DNA from: Desulfosarcinaceae bacterium
GTDB taxonomy: Bacteria > Desulfobacterota > Desulfobacteria > Desulfobacterales > Desulfosarcinaceae
NCBI GenBank assembly: GCA_030066015.1
Contig: JASJCL010000004.1
Span: 103,281 to 167,280, forward strand
Reading direction: 5' to 3'
Length of the DNA stretch: 64,000 bases
Of this stretch, positions 17,817 through 27,596 are shown one piece after another. The position numbers and the translations under genes are program-made. Within the stretch, counting starts at the first letter, position 1, and every line of letters begins with the position of its first letter. The notes beneath the pieces were generated by a model. It worked only from the letters and a program-made list of their open reading frames with translations. It did no database searches and had not been told where the DNA came from.

Positions 17817-19208
17817 TTAGAAATAGGTGTAGCCGATCTCGTTTCTCTCCTGTTTGACCTGGATCAGGGTGTTGGCGATGCGGTCGAAAAGCTGCTGGGC
17901 GCCGCGATAGCCGAGGTGCAGCAGGCGGCTGCCGTCGACCCGGTCGTGGACGGGAAACCCCACCCGGATGAGGGGTTTCCCGAGCCGCCGGGACATGGTG
18001 TAGCCCTTGCTGTGTCCGATGAGGAGGTCCACCTCGCCGTCCATCTCCGCCAGTTTCTTTTCGATGGTGACGAAATCCACATCTTCCAATATCTGCATCT
18101 GATCCCGGCAGTAATCGGGCATCACCTTCCTGACCGTATCGGCGAAACGGCCCCGTCCCCCGCCGGTGGCACACAGCACGGGGAAGATGCCCAGCTCGCC
18201 GCAGAAAGCCGCCAGCCCGGCCACCAGATCCTCCTCACCGAAGATGGCCACCCGTACGCCGCTCAGGTGTTTGTGTCCGTCGACCAAGGCGTCCAGCAGG
18301 CGTCCGCGCTGGTCGGTGTACTTCTGGGGGATCGCTTTTCCGCTGACCGCTGCCAGGGTATCGAAGAGGCGATCCGACTGGCTGATGCCGATGGGCAGTC
18401 CCTGACGGTGAAGCGGAACGTCGAATTGGGTCGCCAGCCAGGTCCCGGCGGTCTCTTTTTCGGCCGCCAGGAGCAGGCCGCACTCCAGGCTGGCCACGCC
18501 GGCCCCGGCGCGGCGCAGGGCGTTCACCGGCGTGCCGCCCTCGGGAATGCGCTGATACTCGGTCCACAGGGGACCGTTGAGGGTGTCACTGTAGTCCGGC
18601 ACCACAGTGGCTTCCAGGCCGAAATCGATCACGATCTCTTTTAGGTGGCGCAGATCGGCGGGCGACACCATCCCGGGGAAGAGATTCATCGCGGGCGGCC
18701 CCTCGGCCGCTTCCCTTCCCGCCAAGGTCTGAATCAGGGCGCGCACCGCCCCGTGAAAGCCCTCCATATGGGTGCCCTGGTAGCTGGGGGTGGCGACATG
18801 CACCAGGGCCGGCAGCTGCTCGTCGCGACAGGCGTTCTGAAAGGCAGCTTTATAGGCTTGGATGAACATCGGCACGTCGTCCCCGATGGTCTCGGAGAGG
18901 CAAGTGGTGGCAATCCCGATCAGCTCGGGATGGTACTGGCGGCGGATGTTGTCTAAGGCCAGCTTGAGGTTGGCGCCCCCGCCGAAGATGGCCGTGTCCT
19001 CCCCGAAGTTGGAGCAGGCGATATCGAGCGGCTCCTTGAAGTGACTGATCATGTAGCGCCGAATATAGGTGGAGCACCCCTGTGAGCCGTGCAGGAGGGG
19101 CAGTGCGTTGGCGATTCCTTTGAACACCAGCGCGGCCCCCAATGGTGCGCAGAGATTGCAGGCGTTCTGGGTGGCCGTGTAGGGCGCTGTCTGCTTGACC
19201 GATCTCAT
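17817..19208 (-). CDS. nifN: NifN, FeMo-cofactor scaffold subunit
   Basis: 463 residues. NifN pairs with NifE in an alpha2-beta2 scaffold on which NifB-co matures to FeMo-co. It is homologous to NifK: NACNLCAPLGAALVFKGIANALPLLHGSQGCS carries the cluster-binding cysteines, then HFKEPLDIACSNF, FGGGANLKLALDNI and TTCLSETIGDDVPMFI. The third P-cluster-type cysteine position is retained in TTCLSETIGDD. ATG 19208 overlaps the nifE stop (ATGA), indicating translational coupling and equimolar NifEN. Downstream nifB starts 30 bp after its stop. Confidence 0.96.
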   Translation of the reverse strand: MRSVKQTAPYTATQNACNLCAPLGAALVFKGIANALPLLHGSQGCSTYIRRYMISHFKEPLDIACSNFGEDTAIFGGGANLKLALDNIRRQYHPELIGIATTCLSETIGDDVPMFIQAYKAAFQNACRDEQLPALVHVATPSYQGTHMEGFHGAVRALIQTLAGREAAEGPPAMNLFPGMVSPADLRHLKEIVIDFGLEATVVPDYSDTLNGPLWTEYQRIPEGGTPVNALRRAGAGVASLECGLLLAAEKETAGTWLATQFDVPLHRQGLPIGISQSDRLFDTLAAVSGKAIPQKYTDQRGRLLDALVDGHKHLSGVRVAIFGEEDLVAGLAAFCGELGIFPVLCATGGGRGRFADTVRKVMPDYCRDQMQILEDVDFVTIEKKLAEMDGEVDLLIGHSKGYTMSRRLGKPLIRVGFPVHDRVDGSRLLHLGYRGAQQLFDRIANTLIQVKQERNEIGYTYF

Positions 19209-20584
19209 GCGCGAAACTCCTCTTCCCTGTGCCCGGCTAGCTTTCGGGCGGGCGCGAATTGCCATACGGGACTGGTTACCGAAGCGTGCACCTCGCGGGC
19301 GAAGTGCAGCATGCCTTCGAATCCGGCCAGTGGGATTTTGCGCTCATGATTGTGGTCGCAAAAGCCGATCCCCATCTTGAAAGCGATGGGCCGTTCTTTC
19401 ACGCCGCCGATAAAAAGATCGGCCCGTTTTTCGATGATGTACTTGGAGAGTTCGAGGGGATTGGCGTCGTCCAGAATGACAGTGCCCGCATTGCACATCT
19501 CCTGAAGCGTGGCATAGTCCGCTTTGCTACCCGTCTGAGAGCCCACCAGGACAACCGCCATCCCCAGATAGCGCAGGGCCTTGATGAGCGAGAAGGCCTT
19601 GAAGGCGCCCCCCACGTAGATCGCCGCCCGCTTGCCAGAGAGATCCCCCTTGAGCCGGTAGAGCTCGGGCATGATGGCGCTGACCTCACGCCGCACGATG
19701 CGGCGGGTTGTCTCCATGACGGTCGGCTGGGTGCTGAAATGCGCGGCCACGTCGTAAAGGGCCTTGGCCATGTCGTCGATGCCGAAGTAGGAAGCGCGGA
19801 TATACGGGATGCCATAGGTCTCCTTCATCATATCGGCCATGAAGGTGAGCGCCCCGGAACACTGCACCACGTTGAGGGAAGCCCCATGGCTGCGGGCCAC
19901 ATCGTCCACGCGGCCGTCTCCGGTCATGATGGAGACCACCTGGATGCCCATCTCCTCGTAATACTTCCGAATCATCCAGGCTTCCCCGCCGATGTTGAAC
20001 TCCCCCAGGATGTTGATGCTGAGGGGCGATATGCCTTCCGTGCTGCCCGTTCCCACCAGACGGAAAAGGGCGTCGCAGGCCGCCTTGTAGCCATCTTTCT
20101 TGGTGCCCTTGAACCCCTCTGAATGGACCGGCAGAACGGGAATTCCTTTGTCCTGGGCGAGCTTGCGGCAGACGGCGGCCACGTCGTCCCCGATGATGCC
20201 CACGATACAGGTCGAGTAGACGAAGGCGGCCTTGGGACGGTAGGCATCGATGAGTTCGTCCAGTGCGGCGGCCAGCTTTTTCTCACCGCCGAAGATGACA
20301 TCCTTCTCGCGCAGATCGGTGGAAAAGCTGAGGCGATGCAGTTGCGGACCGGAACTGAGGGCGCCGCGGATGTCCCATGTGTAGGCCGCACAGCCAATGG
20401 GCCCGTGAATCAGGTGCAGGGCGTCGGCAATGGGATAGAGCACCACCCGGGAGCCGCAAAATACGCAGGCCCGCTGACTTACCGATCCCGCCAGACTGTG
20501 TTTGCCGCAGGTGATGTCAAAGGGTTCGGCGCCCTTTTGATGGATCTGGGCCTTGCGGGCCTCGAGGATGGGGATGGCGGACAT
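19205..20584 (-). CDS. nifE: NifE, FeMo-cofactor scaffold subunit
   Basis: 459 residues, homologous to NifD. Cluster-binding cysteines occur in SQRACVFCGSRVVL, HGPIGCAAYTW and YSTCIVGIIGDDVAAVC. The NifE-type FGGEKKLAAALDELIDAY and INILGEFNIGGEAWMI motifs are clear. The active-site histidine region of NifD is replaced (SEGFKGTKKDGYKAACDAL), as expected of the scaffold. ATG 20584 (MSAIPILEARKAQ) follows AAAGGAAA; upstream in-frame residues are not family-like. It is 68 bp behind nifK and its stop overlaps nifN. Confidence 0.96.
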   Translation of the reverse strand: MSAIPILEARKAQIHQKGAEPFDITCGKHSLAGSVSQRACVFCGSRVVLYPIADALHLIHGPIGCAAYTWDIRGALSSGPQLHRLSFSTDLREKDVIFGGEKKLAAALDELIDAYRPKAAFVYSTCIVGIIGDDVAAVCRKLAQDKGIPVLPVHSEGFKGTKKDGYKAACDALFRLVGTGSTEGISPLSINILGEFNIGGEAWMIRKYYEEMGIQVVSIMTGDGRVDDVARSHGASLNVVQCSGALTFMADMMKETYGIPYIRASYFGIDDMAKALYDVAAHFSTQPTVMETTRRIVRREVSAIMPELYRLKGDLSGKRAAIYVGGAFKAFSLIKALRYLGMAVVLVGSQTGSKADYATLQEMCNAGTVILDDANPLELSKYIIEKRADLFIGGVKERPIAFKMGIGFCDHNHERKIPLAGFEGMLHFAREVHASVTSPVWQFAPARKLAGHREEEFRA

Positions 20585-20652
20585 GTTGGGTTTCCTTTCG
20601 AAGGGGATTGTTGCGCCGTTGTGTGGCGCCGACACCGCACCGGTTGCACACG

Positions 20653-22032
20653 CTACATCACCAGTTCCATCGTGATGTCATCCGCGTCGCGATCCTTGCG
20701 GTCCAGGATGGCGTCGAGAATTTTTTCCATCAGACGCAAGGCCCCGCGGTAGCCCATGGTGGAGAAGTAGCTGTGGCCCATGCGGTCGTATATGGGAAAA
20801 CCATAGCGGACCAGGGGGATATCCTCATCCTTGGCAATGTACTTGGCGTAGGTGTTGCCGATGATCAGATCGACCGGATTGTTCTTGAGCCACTGGTGGA
20901 AAAGCAGCATGTCGCCGGGGACCCTGATGTTGACCGCGTCGGGAACCCGCGCCACCGCATCTCGAAGCGACTTCTCATATTTCTTCCCGGATGGGCTGCC
21001 GGTGATGATGTGGACGGGCCGCATATCCAGGCCCACCAGGAAACGGGTCAGGGCCAATACCTGGTCCGGATCGCCGACGATGGCCACCCGTTTGCCGTAG
21101 AGATACTGATGCCAATCGGAGATGGTGTCCACCAGCTGGCCGCGCTCCAGGTTGATGGCGTCGGGAACGCTCACACCGGCCGTCTGCCGAAGGGTATCCA
21201 CGAATGCGTCGGTCGCCGTGAGGCCGATGGGCAGATCGAGGATCTGGCAGGGCACCTTGCACTTGGCGTCCAGTGCCCGGGCGGCGGGCATGGAGGCGAT
21301 GCGGCCCAATGCCACGGTGCCGGCGCTGCTACCGCACTTCTGAAGCTCGTTGATGGTCACCCCGCCTTCTGGGAACATTTTGTACTTCCCTGTGAGGGGA
21401 CCGTTGAGCACTTTGGCCGTGTCGGGAAACATGATGGTGGTGATCCCCATCACCGTCGCGAGGCGCCGGATCTCGGCCATGTCGGCCGGCTCCACGTAGC
21501 CGGGAATCAGGTTGATGGTCTTGGACTTGAGCCCATTGGCCTCGGCGAAATACTCCACCATCGCCTTGGTCATGTTGGCGAAGCCGGTGACATGCGAGCC
21601 GACATAGCTGGGTGTATTGGCGTGGAAAACGTACTTGCCTTCCGGCACCTTGCCGTCGGCCTTGGCCTTGGCGACGATCTGCGGCACGTCGTCGCCGATC
21701 GTCTCCGACAGGCAGGTGGTGTGGACGGCGATCACTTCTGGATTGTAGACCGTGAAGATATTGTCGATGGCCTGGACCAGGTTGGCCTGCCCGCCGAAAA
21801 CCGAAGCGCCCTCGGTGAAAGCGCTGGTGGCCGCCACCACCGGCTCCTTAAAATGGCGCGTCAAAGCGCTGCGGTGGTAGGCGTAGCAGCCCTGGGACCC
21901 GTGGCTGTGGGGCAGGCAGCCGTGGACGCCCAGCGCGGCGTACATGGCCCCGATGGGCTGGCAGGTCTTGGCCGGGTTGACGGTCAACGCGCTGCGTTCT
22001 TTGATCTCGGTGGGGGTGTGTCTGAGTAACAT
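20653..22032 (-). CDS. nifK: Nitrogenase MoFe protein beta subunit
   Basis: 459 residues, lacking the ~50-residue N-terminal extension of proteobacterial NifK, so it is the short clostridial/anaerobe type. P-cluster ligands are C24 (NPAKTCQPIGAMYAALG), C49 (HSHGSQGCYAYHRS) and C107 (VHTTCLSETIGDDV). Other motifs are AFTEGASVFGGQANLVQAI, SYVGSHVTGFANM and YGFPIYDRMGHSYF. Together with NifD it forms the alpha2-beta2 dinitrogenase that reduces N2. ATG 22032 has GGAG 8-9 bp upstream; a TTG five codons earlier is less likely. The ~100-bp gap after nifD holds a GC hairpin. Confidence 0.97.
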   Translation of the reverse strand: MLLRHTPTEIKERSALTVNPAKTCQPIGAMYAALGVHGCLPHSHGSQGCYAYHRSALTRHFKEPVVAATSAFTEGASVFGGQANLVQAIDNIFTVYNPEVIAVHTTCLSETIGDDVPQIVAKAKADGKVPEGKYVFHANTPSYVGSHVTGFANMTKAMVEYFAEANGLKSKTINLIPGYVEPADMAEIRRLATVMGITTIMFPDTAKVLNGPLTGKYKMFPEGGVTINELQKCGSSAGTVALGRIASMPAARALDAKCKVPCQILDLPIGLTATDAFVDTLRQTAGVSVPDAINLERGQLVDTISDWHQYLYGKRVAIVGDPDQVLALTRFLVGLDMRPVHIITGSPSGKKYEKSLRDAVARVPDAVNIRVPGDMLLFHQWLKNNPVDLIIGNTYAKYIAKDEDIPLVRYGFPIYDRMGHSYFSTMGYRGALRLMEKILDAILDRKDRDADDITMELVM

Positions 22033-22097
22033 GGGGTCTATCTCCAATTGTGTTTAGCTGAAACCGTTGGGCTGACGATCCACGCTGTGAGCGCCCT

Positions 22098-22121
22098 GGC
22101 GGTGGGGAACATGCCACCGCC
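22098..22121 (-). repeat. Hairpin in the nifD-nifK gap
   Basis: GGCGGTGG (22098-22105) and CCACCGCC (22114-22121) pair perfectly around 8 nt, overlapping a second palindrome CCACCGGCGGTGG. In the mRNA this sits 12 nt after the nifD stop and ~65 nt before nifK. It could stabilise the upstream message or tune the D:K ratio. No T-run follows. Confidence 0.5.
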
Positions 22122-22133
22122 GGTGGTCGCACC

Positions 22134-23813
22134 TCACTCCCAGGCGTAGGTGGCCGACAGTTCCGGAGAGGCTTCCCAAGGGGCCTGCATATACTCCCAG
22201 ACCCGGCTGTTGACCATTCGGTCGATCTCCTTGTAGAAGTTGATGGCGCCCTTGAAGCCTGCGTAGGGGCCGCCGTAGTCGTAACTGTGCAATTGCTTCA
22301 GAGGGATACCGTGCTTTTGGACGGCGTACTTCTCCTTGATGCCGGCGCAGAAGAGGTCGGGTTTGAAGATGCGGATCAGTTCGTCGGTCTCGTACTGACT
22401 CAGGTCGTCGATGACCATGCTGCCGTCCGGCATCTCGGGCATCATGCCCTCGTAATCGCTGAAGCCCAGCCCTTCGGCCTCGAGGGTCTTCCGCTTGGCC
22501 TCATCGATGCGCGGGTGAAAGCGCTCCGGGTCCGGTTGGATCTCCAGCTCTTCAATATTGCGGCTATCGGCGTCCACCTTGATATCGGGCAGAACGCGCC
22601 GCCCCTCGTAATCGTCGCGATGGCCGAACTCATATCCGGCCGAGAGGGTTTTGATGCCCAGCTCGCCAAACAGCTCCTGGTAGTGGTGGGCCCGGGATCC
22701 GCCCACGAACAGCATGGCACGTTTGCCCACGGTACGGGGGCGTATCTCCTCACAGGCGGCGGTGACGGCGGGCAGTTCGTCGGCAATGACGGCTTCCACC
22801 TGGGCGGTGAGCTCTTCTTCGTCGAAGTACTGGGCGATTTTGCGCAGCGATTTGGCGGTGGCGGCGGCCCCAATGAAGTTGACCTTTATCCAGGGCACCC
22901 CGTACTTGGTCTCCATCATTTCGGCCACATAGTTGATGGATCGGTGGCACATGATAAGGTTGAGATCGGCGGTGTGGGAGTTGGCGAAGGCGTCGATGCT
23001 GGAGTTGCCGCTGTAGGAGGAGACCAGCGTGATGCCGCAGCGCTCGAAAAGCCGCTCGATCTCGAACGCGTCACCACCGATATTATACTCCCCCAGGAGA
23101 TTGATGCGGTACTTGCCCGCCGTGATGGTGTCGTCCAGACCGACCACATGGGTAAAAATGCCGTTGTTGGCGATGTGATGACCGGCACTCTGGCTGACGC
23201 CCTTGTACCCCTCACAGGAGAAACCGAAAACATTGATCCCCAGCTTGGCTTTCATTTCACGGCAAACGGCGTGGACATCGTCGCCGATAAGGCCCACCGG
23301 GCAGGTAGAAAACACGGCGATCGCCTTGGGCTTGAAGTTGTCGTAGGCCTCCTGAATGGCCTGCTTGAGTTTCTTCTCGCCGCCGAAGATAATCTCCTCA
23401 TCCTGCATGTCCGTGGAGAAGCAGTAGGTCATGAAGTTGTGCCCATCGGAAGCTTGACCGTTCGCGGCTTTATCCGGATCGGTCTGGTTGCGGCGCGTCA
23501 GCCAGCTGTAATAGCCACAGCCGATGGGGCCGTGGGTGATGTTGATGATGTCACGGGTGGGTCCCAGGACAACGCCCTTGCAGCCGGCATAACAGCAGCC
23601 GCGCTGGCCGATGAGCCCAGGTACGGTGCGTACGTTGGAGCTGATCACCGGAACCTTGCCGTCTCGGTCGACCTTGTTGACGACGATCTGTTTGGCACGC
23701 TTGCGGGCCACCTTGGGGGGATACTTCGCCAGTAGACGGGCTTTTATCTTCTCTGGATCGTGGTTTTCCAGTTTGATCGACTCGGTCGCTAGCTTGCTTG
23801 TGGCCTTGGCCAT
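22134..23813 (-). CDS. nifD: Nitrogenase MoFe protein alpha subunit
   Basis: 559 residues, much longer than the ~490 of Azotobacter-type NifD. An insertion at about 400-465 (FGHRDDYEGRRVLPDI onward) matches the clostridial-type insert. P-cluster ligands are C78 (CCYAGCKG), C99 (GPIGCGYY) and C171 (STCPVGLIGDD). FeMo-co ligands are C289 (LIMCHRSINY) and H509 (LKQLHSYDYGGPY). Substrate-site residues Q208 and the following HH pair (VSQSAGHHIANN) and the valine of KGVVLGP are intact. This is therefore a catalytically complete Mo-type subunit, not VnfD or AnfD. ATG 23813 follows AGGAGAG. Confidence 0.98.
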   Translation of the reverse strand: MAKATSKLATESIKLENHDPEKIKARLLAKYPPKVARKRAKQIVVNKVDRDGKVPVISSNVRTVPGLIGQRGCCYAGCKGVVLGPTRDIINITHGPIGCGYYSWLTRRNQTDPDKAANGQASDGHNFMTYCFSTDMQDEEIIFGGEKKLKQAIQEAYDNFKPKAIAVFSTCPVGLIGDDVHAVCREMKAKLGINVFGFSCEGYKGVSQSAGHHIANNGIFTHVVGLDDTITAGKYRINLLGEYNIGGDAFEIERLFERCGITLVSSYSGNSSIDAFANSHTADLNLIMCHRSINYVAEMMETKYGVPWIKVNFIGAAATAKSLRKIAQYFDEEELTAQVEAVIADELPAVTAACEEIRPRTVGKRAMLFVGGSRAHHYQELFGELGIKTLSAGYEFGHRDDYEGRRVLPDIKVDADSRNIEELEIQPDPERFHPRIDEAKRKTLEAEGLGFSDYEGMMPEMPDGSMVIDDLSQYETDELIRIFKPDLFCAGIKEKYAVQKHGIPLKQLHSYDYGGPYAGFKGAINFYKEIDRMVNSRVWEYMQAPWEASPELSATYAWE

Positions 23814-23877
23814 GGAAGTCTCTCCTATGTAACTGCGGATGGTAATGGTGGCATCTTCGGAAAGGCGTCGGTTCGCA

Positions 23878-24258
23878 TTAACCGTCGTCCAGGGTATCCT
23901 CTCCCCGCTCCCCGGTGCGGATTCGAATCGAATCATGACAGGGCAACACATAGATCACGCCGTCTCCCGATTTGCCCGTCTGATTGGCGGCAATAATGGT
24001 CTGCACGGCCTTATCGACGAGGTCGTCCTTGACGATCATCAAGAGGGCCCGTTTGGGGATGAGCCGCTGGCTCTGGCCGAGTTGCGCGATGGCCTCTTCG
24101 AACCCGTGTTCGGCACCCTCCAGGAGTTGCAGGTCGACGATCCCCTTGCCCCTTCCCAGGGCGTTTCTGGCGGTAACGGATCCGAGGCCCGCATCGGCCA
24201 AGGCCTGTTTGGTCTTGTTCATCATATTCATGCGCACAACGGCGAATACCTCTTTCAT
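23878..24258 (-). CDS. nifI2: NifI2, PII-like nitrogenase switch-off protein
   Basis: 126 residues of the GlnB/PII superfamily: MKEVFAVVRMNMMNKTK, GLGSVTARNALGRGKGIVD (T-loop region), RALLMIVKDDLVDKAVQTII and GDGVIYVLPCHDSIRIRTGE. In methanogens NifI1/NifI2 complexes bind dinitrogenase and block NifH docking in response to 2-oxoglutarate and ATP. The position between nifH and nifD is diagnostic. Its ATG overlaps the nifI1 stop by four bases. The Tyr uridylylation site of GlnB is not evident. Confidence 0.95.
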   Translation of the reverse strand: MKEVFAVVRMNMMNKTKQALADAGLGSVTARNALGRGKGIVDLQLLEGAEHGFEEAIAQLGQSQRLIPKRALLMIVKDDLVDKAVQTIIAANQTGKSGDGVIYVLPCHDSIRIRTGERGEDTLDDG

Positions 24259-24611
24259 ATGGCCACCTCTTCCGTCGTTCCATCGGCCATTTCCCGGATA
24301 CCGGAGCTGATGGTGTAAGCTTCCTCAACTGGGATGACGAAGATCTTGCCATCGCCGAAGGCACCCTTGTCGCCGGTGCGGGCCGCTTTGATGATGGTGT
24401 TGATGGCAAACTCCTTGTCGGCGTCCTTGACCACGGTGAGCAGCATCTCCTTGGGAATTTCGTCGTAGGTGATCTCGCCGATCTTGATGCCGCGCTGTTT
24501 TCCCCGCCCCACGACCGACATCTTGGTCACGCCCGGAAATCCAGCTTCCATGAGGGCCGACAATACGTTATCGACTTTTTCGGGCCGGACGATGGATCGG
24601 ATCATTATCAT
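24255..24611 (-). CDS. nifI1: NifI1, PII-like nitrogenase switch-off protein
   Basis: 118 residues. PII superfamily features: MIMIRSIVRPEKVDNVLSAL, MEAGFPGVTKMSVVGRGKQRG (T-loop), EMLLTVVKDADKEFAINTII and GDGKIFVIPVEEAYTISSG. It partners NifI2 to inhibit nitrogenase when fixed nitrogen is available. It begins 83 bp after nifH and overlaps nifI2 (ATGA). A second Met two codons in (MIRSIVRP) is an equally possible start. Confidence 0.95.
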   Translation of the reverse strand: MIMIRSIVRPEKVDNVLSALMEAGFPGVTKMSVVGRGKQRGIKIGEITYDEIPKEMLLTVVKDADKEFAINTIIKAARTGDKGAFGDGKIFVIPVEEAYTISSGIREMADGTTEEVAI

Positions 24612-24694
24612 TCTGCAGCTCCTTGTCTTTTACGTCTGTTGATGGATAGTACCTTCGTTGAACCTGCACCGGTGCGATCTTTGCGCCGCCGGTA

Positions 24695-25534
<840 letters not shown>

Positions 25535-25588
25535 TTACTTCTGAATAAGTGAGGTTGCGAGAAGACCATAGATGTTGTCTCTTCCAGG

Positions 25589-25604
25589 AGCAACGCGCAT
25601 GCCA
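25589..25604 (-). promoter_or_regulatory. Sigma-54 (-24/-12) promoter of the nif operon
   Basis: On the minus strand TGGCATGCGCGTTGCT fits the sigma-54 consensus TGGCAY-R-N4-TTGCW in every conserved position, with correct GG/GC spacing. It lies about 70 bp before the nifH ATG, so the transcript should start near 25577. NifA, encoded just upstream, is the expected activator. Confidence 0.9.
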
Positions 25605-26003
25605 ATCAGAAGAAAAAAGCAAATTGACCCGACAACCTCTCTAAATGCTTTACGTTTCTTGACTCGCAGGACCGCGTCGAAAATCAGGCGCCGACAGCGG
25701 TAGCGACACTATCGTGGGGTGTAGGCTACCAAAGTGTTGGATGGTGGCGACAGCCGGTGGGAGCAGTGGCGGGATCTGATGCGCCGCGGTTAGATGCAGG
25801 TGCGCAGCGCCATATCCGATCGTCTTCTACCCATGGGACGATCTACTGATGGGGTGCGCCGAGACGGTTGGCAAGGGGCGCGGCATACCAGACGGGGCGC
25901 CGTACCGCCTTCACCCGTAGCCGCTGAACCCTGGGTAGTCGGATAGGACCATGTTCGCGGAAGTGTCTCCGGGTGACCGACCCCGGGGAACGGCGCCGCC
26001 GGG
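25605..26003. other. nifA-nifH intergenic region
   Basis: About 400 bp between the nifH promoter and the nifA stop. Apart from the inverted repeat at 25700-25729, I see no gene, no canonical TGT-N10-ACA NifA site and no strong terminator behind nifA. Short open frames here have no protein-like character. Confidence 0.5.
25700..25729. promoter_or_regulatory. Candidate activator-binding inverted repeat upstream of nifH
   Basis: GTAGCGACAC (25700-25709) and GTGTAGGCTAC (25719-25729) form an imperfect inverted repeat of about 30 bp, centred ~110 bp upstream of the -24 element. That is where enhancer sites of sigma-54 promoters usually lie. It does not match the proteobacterial NifA consensus. 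Confidence 0.4.
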
Positions 26004-27596
26004 CTAGCCCGAACGGTCGATAGACGATGCGGCGGAACGGCTGGTGTGCCTGCGGTTGCGGCGAACCGTCTCCTCGAGACCATACTTCTTCACGCGATAG
26101 CCCATCTGACGGGCGGTCAGGCCGATTTGGCGGGCCGCCCGGTGCTGAACCCAGCCGTTGCGGGCCAGTGCGCTGAGGATGGTGTCGCGCTCGATCTCGG
26201 TCAGGTGGCTGCTGCCCCGGTCATGGTCTGCGGTCCGCGTCGGTGCCGTCCTCGGCGCAGCGAACAGGTGCGGCGGCAGCATCGTTGGCTGCACCACGGC
26301 GCCATCGACCATAATCGCCACCCGCTCAATGACATTCTCCAGTTCGCGCACGTTGCCGGGCCATGCGTAGCGGGTCAGCGCCTCGAGGGCCGCCGGGGAG
26401 AAGGAGAACGGGTGTCCATATTCGCGCGTGATGCGTTTGACGAAGTAGTCCACCAGGAGCGGGATGTCGGCCAACCGGTGCCGCAGGGGCGGAATCTGCA
26501 CCGGGAAGACATTGAGACGATAAAATAGGTCCGCCCGAAAACGGCCCTCCTCGACCGCCTGGTTCAAGTCGACATTGGTGGCGGCAATGATGCGCGCATC
26601 CACGAGACGCACCCGGGTGCTGCCCAGTCGCTGCACCTCGCGCTCCTGGATGAACTGCAGCAGCTTGCTTTGGACCCCGAGGGGCAGCTCGCCAATTTCG
26701 TCCAGGAAGATGGTGCCCGTATGGGCCCCTTCGAGTCGACCCTGCTTGGGTTCGTTGGCACCGGTGAAGGCGCCCTTTTCATACCCGAAAAGCTCCGCTT
26801 CGATGAGGTTGGCCGCCAGGGAGGCGCAGTTGACCTTCACGAAGGGATGGCGGCAGCGGTCGCTCATCTCATGGATGATGCGGGCAGTGAGCGTTTTGCC
26901 GGTTCCCGACTCGCCCAGCAGTAGCACCGAAGCTTTGGAGGGCGCTACGCGATGGATCATGCGGTTCAGCTCCTGCATGGCCGGGCTGACGCCGACCGCA
27001 AAAAAGTGATTGTACTTCTCGGAGATCTCGGCCCGCAAATGACGGTTTTCGGCCACGAGGGAGGCCTCTCGCTGCCGAACGCGACGGTTGAGCAGCACGA
27101 ACTGTGCGATGAGGGCGGCGACGATACTCAAAAAGCGGATGTCCTCGGTCAAGGAGACCTCTTTGCCGAACAGACGGTCGACGGTAAGGACGCCGACGGG
27201 CGCATCGTTCAGCATTATGGGGACCCCCACGAAGGCTTGATCCTCCTTCTTGAGATTGCGGGCCCGGGTGCGGTTGAGAAAGAGGGGTTCCTTGCCAATG
27301 TCCGCCACGGCGAAGGGTTGCCCGCTCCTGAAGATGGTGCCCGTAATCCCCTCACCAGGTTGATAGGTCCCCCTGGCGATCTCCTCGGGGGTGAGTCCAT
27401 GAGAGGCGCAAATCTGCAGCAGTTCGCCGCCCGGCTCACGCAGGGTGATGGTACCCCGCTCCATGGAGAGCGTGTTGGAAAGGATCTCGAGGATGGTATC
27501 CAGTGCTTCGTGCAGCTGCAGCGCCTGTCCGACGATGGCGCTGATCTCATGGAGCACCTGAATCTCCTGCTGGTAGAGGAATTGATCAGTGGTCAT
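26004..27596 (-). CDS. nifA: NifA, sigma-54-dependent activator of nif genes
   Basis: 530 residues. An N-terminal GAF domain (about 15-170; YQPGEGITGTIFRSGQPFAV, FVGVPIMLNDAPVGVLTVD) precedes the AAA+ domain: Walker A GESGTGKT (228-235), GAFTGA loop (275-280), Walker B GTIFLDEIGE (about 294-303) and WPGNVRELENVIERV. A C-terminal Fis-type HTH (HRAARQIGLTARQMGYRVKK) binds DNA. It activates sigma-54 polymerase at nif promoters. In other bacteria the GAF domain responds to 2-oxoglutarate or NifL. No nifL is adjacent and no CxxxxC redox motif is obvious in the linker. ATG 27596 has only a weak ribosome-binding site. Confidence 0.93.
   Translation of the reverse strand: MTTDQFLYQQEIQVLHEISAIVGQALQLHEALDTILEILSNTLSMERGTITLREPGGELLQICASHGLTPEEIARGTYQPGEGITGTIFRSGQPFAVADIGKEPLFLNRTRARNLKKEDQAFVGVPIMLNDAPVGVLTVDRLFGKEVSLTEDIRFLSIVAALIAQFVLLNRRVRQREASLVAENRHLRAEISEKYNHFFAVGVSPAMQELNRMIHRVAPSKASVLLLGESGTGKTLTARIIHEMSDRCRHPFVKVNCASLAANLIEAELFGYEKGAFTGANEPKQGRLEGAHTGTIFLDEIGELPLGVQSKLLQFIQEREVQRLGSTRVRLVDARIIAATNVDLNQAVEEGRFRADLFYRLNVFPVQIPPLRHRLADIPLLVDYFVKRITREYGHPFSFSPAALEALTRYAWPGNVRELENVIERVAIMVDGAVVQPTMLPPHLFAAPRTAPTRTADHDRGSSHLTEIERDTILSALARNGWVQHRAARQIGLTARQMGYRVKKYGLEETVRRNRRHTSRSAASSIDRSG

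Noticed and set aside
20608..23735. Long plus-strand open frames (~470-480 codons) opposite nifK and nifD
   Set aside because: Shadows of the catalytically complete nif genes on the other strand; no family motifs or ribosome-binding sites.
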